Shown here: one piece after another, positions 24,563-30,791 of the stretch
How positions within the stretch are numbered: the first letter of the stretch is position 1
Layout: each line of letters opens with the position of its first letter
Source: Rhizobium favelukesii
GTDB lineage: Bacteria; Pseudomonadota; Alphaproteobacteria; Rhizobiales; Rhizobiaceae
Reading direction: 5' to 3'
Length of the DNA: 30,791 nt
NCBI RefSeq assembly: GCF_000577275.2
Contig: NZ_CBYB010000010.1
Location: 1 to 30,791, forward strand
Position numbers and translations under genes: made by a program
Notes under the pieces: generated by a model
The model's input: only the letters and a program-made list of their open reading frames with translations
Told to the model about the DNA's origin: nothing
The model's database searches: none

Positions 24563-25836
24563 CTAATTCGGAACCACCGCGAGGAGGACGTGCTAAGAAT
24601 GATCAGCATCATGGTAAATTACATTCTCGGCAACCTTCATCTCGGTTTGCGTATTGTCGCCGCAGGCAGCGGTCAGCTGTCGCTGGATTTCCAGAGATTT
24701 GCCCCCATCAAATAGTATTGCACGTGGGGTAGATTGAGATCACCAGGGGCCAATGCAACCAATGCTTGCACAAGCGCAAATATAACCCCAGTAATCTTGC
24801 CGCACGTCGCCGAAGTTGAGCTCTCCATAAACATATGGCGACTGATTGGTCTCATGTGAGGTTGGGGAGATGATTATACTGGTTGTGGCGCGACCGCTCC
24901 GAGACCGCCTGTTCTTGGAACGCGTTGAACAGGTCGAGTTGGCCCCCCACGTTAAGATCGAACCAGGAATTGACGTGGAGCGCAGGTACGTCCGGCCGCG
25001 AGTTTTTATCAAACAGCTGGTATCGATCTCACCAAGGATCGCCGGCAGCATGGGTGGTCCAATCGCGGCAATCGTTCCGATAACCGCCAGACCGCTCGGT
25101 CATATCAGCAATTGGCAACGTACGAACGAATGCGGGAATTTGGGTATTCGGCGGCTGGCTGCCCCATGTTGCGTTGTCGCGAAGGTATCTGAACCACCGG
25201 CTGAATCTGGGAAGGTTGTCGGGTTGAAAGTCGTAAGGCATGTTGCGCATCGAGCCGGAAGCGCCTTGCGGAACGATAGCCGCGAGCGCCGGCGGACCGC
25301 GCTGCGACATCATGATTTGTGCAATGCCAAGCGCCGAGCAACCAAAACCGCCGACCTTGCCGTTCGGCCAATGTTGTGATGTGATCCAACCATCGTCAAC
25401 GTCGCCCAGCAAGATGTGGTAGGGCCCCTCCGAACTGTATTGGTCACGAACGTCCTGAACCACGACTGCAAAGCCCTGCCCCGGCAACATGTAGGCTACG
25501 CCACTACGTGCAGCCGACTTACGCCGGTCTTGGTAGGGCGCTTTACTGTATGGTATGCGGATCAGGATTGTCAGCAACCGGCTATCCACCCCTTGCGGAC
25601 GATAGATATCGGCGTAGAGCGATCCCATCGCTCATCTGGATGCGAACTTCCTTTTCGACATGACCTTCGTAGCGGGGCCGTGGGAAAGGAATAACGCCGC
25701 CGTCGTCGGCTTGCGCGCCTGAGGAGCATTCGGTACAGGCAGTTGCTGAGCTTGCGACGGGAACCAGATCAGTGGAAGCAGCCATCGCGAGGGCTCCCTT
25801 ACCTAGCCGCCGCGCTTTGGATGAAGTTGCCGTCAC
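24563..25836 (-). pseudogene. CocE/NonD family (peptidase S15-like) hydrolase, Tat-exported, decayed
   Basis: The family hydrolyses esters or amides with a Ser-His-Asp triad. GTG at 25836 with AGGAGG 6 nt upstream opens a Tat-like signal (SSKARRLGKGALAMAAS) and a cleavage-like region, then VEKEVRIQMSDG. A frameshift near 25612 leads to LYADIYRPQGVDSRL. The nucleophile is in GGFGCSALG. TGA interrupts at about 25030 (GDPW*DRYQLF); then PDVPALHVNSWFDLN is followed by a shift near 24885 into IIISPTSHET (His) and NFGDVRQDYWG. It shifts again to HVQYYLMGANLWKSSDS* and ends NVIYHDADHS*HVLLAVV at 24563. Several stops and shifts, so non-functional. Confidence 0.8.
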
Positions 25837-25978
25837 GGCAAGCCTCCTCGTTTGTGGCCTGCGCATGTCGGGCGAGATGCACAATTGCCCCCCGCATTGC
25901 CTCAAGCAAAATGTTACCGGTAGGCTGTAGCTTCCGAAGGGGATGAGGCGAAGTTGCCACCCTGGTTCGGAGGGATGG

Positions 25979-26740
25979 ATGGCAAGGCAGATCAGCATGA
26001 CAGCTCGATCGGAATTGGTTCAAGCAATCATCGAACGATATCGATTGAGCATTCGAGCTGACAAGCAACGAATCCTCGATGAGTTTGTCGCAGTGACTGG
26101 TTATCATCGCAAGCATGCGATCCGGGTTCTTAAACGTCGTGATCAGCCGGTAATTGGGAACAAGCAGCCCAGGCTCCGTTATGGTGGCGATGTCCGCGAG
26201 GCCCTCCGTCTTGTGGGAAGCTTCGGGGAGGTTGTGCTCAAAACGGCTTAAGCCGTCAATAACTGTCCTGCTGCCCGCACTTGAGCGGCACGGCCGTTGA
26301 CAATGAATGACGAGCTGCGCGGTAAATTGCTTACTGTAAGTCCGGCTACGATTGATCGGCTTTTGAGCGAGGTTCGTGTCGTCGCCCGTGGCGGTCAGCG
26401 CCGACGAGCCGGGCTGAGTTCGGCGGTCCGCACGCGCGATAGCGGCAATGTGATCGTCGCGATCAAACAAGCCTGTCCGCAATTCCCATTTCCGTTACTG
26501 GGTGTCGACTTCGACAACGACAGTGCATTCATGAACGCATTTGTCGTCTCCTGGTGCCGCAGCGAAGGATTAGACGTAACGCGCTCTCGCGCTTATCGGA
26601 AAAACGATGTCGAGCAGAAGAACGGCGCTATCGTGCGCCGCCTTGTAGGCTATGGCCTGACGCCGGATACCCACTTGACGCCCGCGGAACCGGTTTTGAG
26701 ACAGGAGAGAATGTCCCGACAAGGCGGCGATCCCCGGTAA
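25979..26740 (+). pseudogene. Transposase (rve/integrase-like), internally deleted
   Basis: ATG at 25979 opens MARQISMTARSELVQAIIER and KQRILDEFVAVTGYHRKHAI, an N-terminal HTH known from a family of alphaproteobacterial transposases with an integrase core. The frame breaks near 26235, continues in the next frame (LLPALERHGR) and again from 26305 (MNDELRGKLLTVSPATIDRL). After RAGLSSAVR the stretch with the first catalytic Asp is absent (VRTRDSGNVIVAI follows). Then LGVDFDNDSAFMNAF (second Asp) and SRAYRKNDVEQKNGAIVRRL, missing three residues before the catalytic Glu. The C-terminus is lost after 26680. Inactive. Confidence 0.75.
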
Positions 26741-27072
26741 GGACGATCAGGTAGAGGACTGCCGCTCGGACGTGTTTAACCCAGCGCAGCCTGCGTTCCA
26801 ATTTATGAAACGTATGGATTATCTGTTGTCACCTACAACATATGTTGCAAGTCCAATGAAGCTGAGGTACAGATACCCTTAACGCAAGTATTTAGGGTTT
26901 CCGACATTGTGAAGATTCCGCAGCTCGTTAAGTCACGACGGTGCGTGGCCACCGTTTAGGTGCAGTTGATTCACAACCGCGCCCGCTTTGCAGCCCAAGG
27001 CATTTCCATAGCGGCAACCCGGAAATGAAAATGGTGTGTCGAGCACGTTGATGGAACGAAGAGGAAGAAAGT
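26741..27072. other. Upstream region of the NylB-like gene
   Basis: No gene seen. It is more AT-rich than its neighbours and contains a group of TGTTG half-sites at 26824-26847 and the Shine-Dalgarno GAGGAAG just before 27073. The promoter of the serine hydrolase gene should be here. Short tail remnants of the transposase may occupy the first 40 bp. Confidence 0.4.
26824..26847. promoter_or_regulatory. Array of TGTTG inverted half-sites
   Basis: TGTTGT (26824-26829), ACAACA (26835-26840) and TGTTG (26843-26847) alternate in orientation. The last two form the perfect 12-bp palindrome CAACATATGTTG at 26836-26847. About 225-250 bp upstream of the NylB-like gene. Likely operator; the cognate regulator is unknown. 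Confidence 0.45.
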
Positions 27073-28257
27073 ATGAATGACATGCGGTTGCGCGATCGCC
27101 GTAACCCCGGCGCACCGATCATACCGCGAGACGGCTGGGACTTGCCGCCTTGGAACCGCTGGACCAACCAGCATGTTCGCGAAATGACGGCAACGGCCCC
27201 GATATGGCGGGGCGACGGTCCCGTGCGGCCACTCCCCGAGAGCCTTCAGCCGCTTGGGGATATTATGGTCGATTTCCGTGAGGGTAAACGCTCCGTCGAT
27301 GAGTTCCTTAAAGAGAGCTCTACAGACGGGTTCCTCGTTTTGCATCGGGGCCGGATCATATTTGAGCGTTACATGAATGAACTCGCCCCGCACAAGCAGC
27401 ATCTTATCCACTCGGCGACAAAATCGTTCATAGGTACGCTCGCCGGAATTGTCGAGGACAAAGGTTTACTGGATGTCAAAGAGCCGGTCATAGAATATCT
27501 GCCGGAACTCGCTGCAACCGCCTTCCGGGGAGCGACGGTTCAGCAGCTGCTCGACATGACTGGCGGTGTATTTTTCGACGAATCCCGGAATCAAGATTCC
27601 CACCTCCAGAAACTTTATCTCGCCAATGGCTGGCACGATCACAACCGGCCAGACTGGCCACGCACAGTGTGGGACCTGATCCTCACGCTCAACATAGCCG
27701 CGCGGCCACACGGTGCCTCGTTCCACTATTGCAACATCACAACCACCGTACTGGGCTGTCTCTTGGAGCGGGCGTCTGGGCTATCGTTGGCGGATCTCAT
27801 GAGCCAAGAAATCTGGGCGCCAATGGGCGCTGGCGAGGATGCTTATATTACTGTGGACCACGCCGGATTAGCGGCAGCGGCTGGCGGAATGTGTGCGACT
27901 CTGCGTGATTTGGGTCGGTTTGCAATGTTGTTGCTTGAGGGTGGTTCCAGGGACGGGCGTCAAATCATTCCCCATAGCTGGATAAGAGGAACACGGAGCG
28001 GCGGTGTCGAACTCTCAGGAAGCAGCCGCCAGTCACTTCCCAACGGAGCCTATCACAACCAGTGGTGGATCGAAGATACGCGTCGTGGCACTTTATGGGC
28101 GCGTGGACAGGATGGGCAGATCGTCTTTATCGACCCGGACGCTGAGTTTGTAGCCGTCAAGCTTTCCTCGCTCCCAAACGACGAAAACTATACCCAACGT
28201 CGCCTTGACGAAAGGCCGGCGCTGCTTGCAATCCGCGCTACGCTGAGCACAACCTGA
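27073..28257 (+). CDS. Serine hydrolase, class C beta-lactamase fold, 6-aminohexanoate-dimer hydrolase (NylB)-like
   Basis: A 394-residue hydrolase acting on a linear amide or ester. The SxxK motif is HSATKSF (S114, K117), the YxN-like motif FHYCNITTT (Y219), and the third-motif equivalent WARGQDGQ. NylB (392 residues) uses Ser112, Lys115 and Tyr215, and segments line up well: TDGFLVLHRGRIIFERY, LLERASGLSLADLMS, YHNQWW, DAEFVAVKLSSLPN. No signal peptide, so cytoplasmic. ATG at 27073 with GAGGAAG upstream. It precedes an ABC binding-protein gene on the same strand by 250 bp. NylB-like proteins include esterases, so nylon-dimer activity is only a possibility. Confidence 0.85.
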   Translation: MNDMRLRDRRNPGAPIIPRDGWDLPPWNRWTNQHVREMTATAPIWRGDGPVRPLPESLQPLGDIMVDFREGKRSVDEFLKESSTDGFLVLHRGRIIFERYMNELAPHKQHLIHSATKSFIGTLAGIVEDKGLLDVKEPVIEYLPELAATAFRGATVQQLLDMTGGVFFDESRNQDSHLQKLYLANGWHDHNRPDWPRTVWDLILTLNIAARPHGASFHYCNITTTVLGCLLERASGLSLADLMSQEIWAPMGAGEDAYITVDHAGLAAAAGGMCATLRDLGRFAMLLLEGGSRDGRQIIPHSWIRGTRSGGVELSGSSRQSLPNGAYHNQWWIEDTRRGTLWARGQDGQIVFIDPDAEFVAVKLSSLPNDENYTQRRLDERPALLAIRATLSTT

Positions 28258-28504
28258 CACATTAAACCAGCGACCACTCCGCTACGCGCTCGCCTCTCCG
28301 ATTAACAGGGTCAATGATCTCATGCCGTGCGACTTAAAGCCTGAACGTCCTCAACTCTCGGCTCACTACACTCGCCGCGCGAAGTACAGATCCTACAGAT
28401 TGCAGGATGATAACCTTGGCGAGTTTTCGAGGTTCGTACCGGACGGCTTCGAGGCGAGGTGCTGCTAAAACTCAGTTAACTAAGTCCAAAATGGGAGGTG
28501 AATC
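28258..28504. other. Intergenic region before the binding-protein gene
   Basis: No gene in 247 bp. It contains an imperfect inverted repeat ATCCTACA-gat-TGCAGGAT (28390-28408) and, at its end, a strong Shine-Dalgarno GGGAGG at 28493-28498. Confidence 0.4.
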
Positions 28505-30100
28505 ATTAATATATCTCGGCGCGACATCATCAAGATGGGCATGGCGGCAGGAACTGCACTATCCTTCCCGCCGATCCCGCGCGTGCATGCTGCCTCAACG
28601 GCAGCGGGTGCCGTTCGCATGGCGATGCACAGTCACCTCCTTGCCTATGATCCGTACTATTCGTATTCAACTATAACTTGGGATCACGCCCTCGCAATTT
28701 ATGACACTCTGTTTGGCCTTGACACCAAAATGGAACCGCAACCACAAATGGTGGGAAAGTGGGGTGTTTCCGAGGACAAGAGGATTTATACATTCGAACT
28801 GCGGGATGGCTTGGCGTGGCATGACGGCACTCCAGTCACTGCGGCTGACTGTGTCGCCTCGCTTCGCCGCTGGGGTCAGATGAAAGCGGGTGTTGGACCG
28901 CTGGTAACAGAACAAGTAAAGGATATTTCAACCAGGGACGATAAGACCTTTGCTATTGAGCTCAAGAAGCCGCTGAGCTTGCTGATCGACATCTTGGCGG
29001 CCGAACGTATTTTTGTCATGCGAGAGAAGGATGCAATTCGTCCCCCAACCGAGCAGGTTACCGCGAATATTGGCTCGGGGCCTTTCAGGTTCAATCATGA
29101 TCTCGCCACGCCGGGCGCAAGCGTTACTTACGATCGCAACGAAAATTATGTGCCGCGTGCCGAGCCGCCCGATTTGTATGCAGGCGGCAAGGTGGTCAAC
29201 GTCGAGCGCGTAATTTGGGATAACATCAGCGACCAGCAGACCGCATTTGCGGCTCTTCAGGCGGGCGAAATTGACTTCATGGAACACGCCCCTCCCGATT
29301 TTTTTTCAATGATCGATAGCGATCCCAACCTCGCGCTTCAGGCAATGGACAATGGGGACGACTTTTTGTTGCGGTTGAATTGTCTGCAGAAGCCCTTTGA
29401 TAACGTTAAGGCGCGTCAGGCCATCCTCCACCTCGTCGATCAGGAGACATTCGCGTATGTTGTCATGTCCAACTCGAACTACACAAAGACTGTTACGTCT
29501 TTATTTGGAAATAGTTCCATCTATTCTAACGACGAAAATACAGGCTGGTATAAAAAGGGTGGAGACCCCGAAGCGGCGAAGCGGTTACTTCAGGAAGCTG
29601 GGTACTCAAGAGAGAAGGTTGTTATTCTCCAAGCCACGAGTATTAGGGCCTTTAGTGACGTCGCACAATTATTGGCAACAATGCTTCGAAAAATCGGAGT
29701 AAATGCAGAGCTCGCACCAAGTGATTGGAGCGGTGTGATAGCACGTACGGAAAACAAAGGTTCTGTTGATAGCGGCGGCTGGAGCATCACTATCACGTCC
29801 TCTTCGGATTTTAGCTTTCGTGATCCGATGGCCATGTCTTGGCTTGCTCCAATTGGCGAGGCGGGCTTCTCTGGCTGGGTTAAGAGCGACGAGTTTGAGG
29901 CTGTAAGGGCGAGGTGGATGGATGTAGGCAGTCTAGAGGAGCGCAAGGCACTTGCCCGGCAAATGCAGAAAATATGGTGGGACATTGCTGGCACCATTTT
30001 TCTCTGTGGAGTCGTTTCGCCGATTGTGCGTCGTAGGACACTTACCGATCTTGTCAGTACTCCAGGTCTCAGAGCGCTATGGAGTATGAAGAAAGCTTAA
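28505..30100 (+). CDS. Family 5 ABC transporter substrate-binding protein, Tat signal, apparent ATT start
   Basis: Periplasmic binding protein for oligopeptide/dipeptide-type solutes (DppA/OppA class), about 531 residues. The frame encodes INISRRDIIKMGMAAGTALS, with the Tat motif SRRDIIK, then an Ala-rich region ending VHAAS. An in-frame TGA at 28499 leaves only ATC, ATT or ATA as starts that keep the Tat motif. ATT at 28505 lies 6 nt after GGGAGG, so it is preferred. Start at ATG 28535 would lose the signal. Family segments: YTFELRDGLAWHDGTPVTAA, ANIGSGPFRF, ALQAGEIDFMEHAPP, WYKKGGDPEAAKRLLQEAGY. No permease or ATPase genes are in the window. Confidence 0.85.
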   Translation: MNISRRDIIKMGMAAGTALSFPPIPRVHAASTAAGAVRMAMHSHLLAYDPYYSYSTITWDHALAIYDTLFGLDTKMEPQPQMVGKWGVSEDKRIYTFELRDGLAWHDGTPVTAADCVASLRRWGQMKAGVGPLVTEQVKDISTRDDKTFAIELKKPLSLLIDILAAERIFVMREKDAIRPPTEQVTANIGSGPFRFNHDLATPGASVTYDRNENYVPRAEPPDLYAGGKVVNVERVIWDNISDQQTAFAALQAGEIDFMEHAPPDFFSMIDSDPNLALQAMDNGDDFLLRLNCLQKPFDNVKARQAILHLVDQETFAYVVMSNSNYTKTVTSLFGNSSIYSNDENTGWYKKGGDPEAAKRLLQEAGYSREKVVILQATSIRAFSDVAQLLATMLRKIGVNAELAPSDWSGVIARTENKGSVDSGGWSITITSSSDFSFRDPMAMSWLAPIGEAGFSGWVKSDEFEAVRARWMDVGSLEERKALARQMQKIWWDIAGTIFLCGVVSPIVRRRTLTDLVSTPGLRALWSMKKA

Positions 30101-30151
30101 GGCCGACTGTTTGCGTCAGGTTCTGCAAAGCGGACCGGCTCAGCTGGCTCG

Positions 30152-30257
30152 CTAAGCAGCTTGGCGGAGCTTATCCTTCTTGTGCTCCTTCAGTTCGTCC
30201 ATGTTTAGGTAACCAGTCGCCGTAAGCCAATTCTCGTGCATCTCCACGCCAGCGCTG
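30152..30257 (-). pseudogene. Short IS-like gene fragment, unrecognised
   Basis: The minus strand reads GIDSAGVEMHENWLTATGYL, NMDELKEHKKDKLRQAA*, a protein-like C-terminus with no start. It probably belongs to a transposase or recombinase fragment, but I cannot name the family. Confidence 0.3.
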
Positions 30258-30325
30258 TCGATACCGGATCAATACTCCCCAGAAGTGCCGTTTTTTGAAT
30301 CATCCCAGTTTAGCGTTGCGGCGGC

Positions 30326-30416
30326 GCGTCATCACCGATAGTGCTCTCGATGGTCCAGAGGGAGATTTGCATCGACAAGGGCTGTCGGTGTCAACGATCG
30401 CCAGAAAGACCGGTTC
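30326..30416 (+). pseudogene. IS21 IstA N-terminal fragment
   Basis: DLHRQGLSVSTIARKTGSD resembles the first HTH of IS21-type IstA (xxIRDLHRQGLSVSAIARR pattern). It is cut at 30416 by the end of an IS3-family element. It could be the missing N-terminal kind of the istA at 2757, but no link can be shown. Confidence 0.45.
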
Positions 30417-30434
30417 TGACCTGCCACTGAACTT
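30417..30434. repeat. IS3-family terminal inverted repeat
   Basis: TGACCTGCCACTGAACTT begins the element that extends right. It matches the complement of the remnant end at 7493-7510 with one difference (G/A). Confidence 0.75.
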
Positions 30435-30791
30435 TCATCCAGCGGCGACTAGAGCCCCGGCGGTTTTGAATACGCCAAGTGGCGCGGTGTGAGCAACCGG
30501 CAGAAACGCGAAGTTCTCATCTTGCGCAGCGTTGGAGCCGGTTGCGGCGATGGTCCCGGCAAAGTCTGCCGGGGTTTTGTATCCGAGCGATGAGTGCGGC
30601 CGGAAATGGTTGTAATCGTCCGCCCATTCGGCAATGGCGCTTCGGGCATGATCGAGGCCGAAGAACAGGCTTTCGTTGAGCAGCTCGTCGCGCATGCGCC
30701 CGTTGAAACTCTCGACATAGCCGTTCTGCATCGGCTTTCCCGAGGCGATGTAATGCCATTCGACCTTGTGATCTTTCGACCAGGCGAGGAT
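30435..30791 (-). CDS. IS3-family OrfB transposase, partial at window edge
   Basis: The C-terminal 118 residues of a DDE transposase run off the right edge. [20 protein letters not shown], then [19 protein letters not shown] with the catalytic Glu in VESFNG, and [19 protein letters not shown], are typical IS3-family OrfB. It ends [10 protein letters not shown] 18 nt from the terminal repeat. No frameshift is seen in the visible part, unlike most other IS genes here. Confidence 0.9.
   Translation of the reverse strand: MLAWSKDHKVEWHYIASGKPMQNGYVESFNGRMRDELLNESLFFGLDHARSAIAEWADDYNHFRPHSSLGYKTPADFAGTIAATGSNAAQDENFAFLPVAHTAPLGVFKTAGALVAAG

Noticed and set aside
24563..25836. TGA recoded as Trp in the CocE-like gene
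   Set aside because: Frameshifts occur in the same gene and other genes use TGA as a normal stop, so decay is the simpler explanation.
7460..30791. Composite transposon bounded by IS3 copies
   Set aside because: The left copy is only a 51-bp end and lacks its other terminus and transposase; no target duplication can be shown.

Overview
The window looks like an accessory replicon of an alphaproteobacterium of the Rhizobiaceae type (Rhizobium, Sinorhizobium or Agrobacterium plasmid or symbiotic-island DNA). The reasons are gene content only: IS66, IS21, IS1111/IS110 and IS3 elements, paired tyrosine recombinases, rhizobial-type large serine-recombinase elements, and catabolic genes with Tat-exported binding proteins. 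No replication, conjugation, rRNA, tRNA or CRISPR locus was seen.

Layout. (1) 1-2640, minus strand: a SEC-C/UPF0149 protein fused in frame to a truncated tyrosine recombinase, preceded by a second tyrosine recombinase broken by a frameshift. (2) 2757-4524: an IS21 remnant (istA 3' part, istB). (3) 4534-7459: an IS3-family (IS407-like) element whose orfB is split by a serine-recombinase element (5578-7324). (4) 7511-12039, minus strand: a compact catabolic operon of class III aminotransferase, aldehyde dehydrogenase and 3-oxoacid CoA-transferase A and B, ending in a thiolase reduced to its first and last residues. (5) 12345-21735: nested transposons. An IS66 tnpC is split by an IS1111-type element (12671-14020). 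A second IS66 (tnpA, tnpB, tnpC) has tnpB split by a large serine-recombinase element (15973-20498), whose recombinase gene is itself split by a smaller relative (17596-18738). (6) 21780-30100: Asp/Glu-racemase-like protein, NylA-like amidase, a decayed Tat-exported CocE/NonD hydrolase, a decayed transposase, a NylB-like serine hydrolase and a Tat-exported family 5 ABC substrate-binding protein that appears to start with ATT. (7) 30152-30791: IS fragments and an IS3 orfB running off the end.

How it works together. The intact genes suggest uptake of an oligopeptide- or amide-like solute, cleavage by amidase and NylB-like hydrolase, transamination and oxidation of an omega-amino acid, and CoA activation. 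That pathway is inferred from families, not shown. Nearly all transposition genes are broken while the catabolic genes are intact, apart from the thiolase and the CocE hydrolase.

The most unusual system is the set of three related serine-recombinase elements. Each sits inside another element's transposase or recombinase gene. Each can be removed on paper between 2-3 bp direct repeats to restore the host frame. Each carries a small HP-x-x-G-R protein upstream of a recombinase with a C-terminal MerR-like helix-turn-helix.
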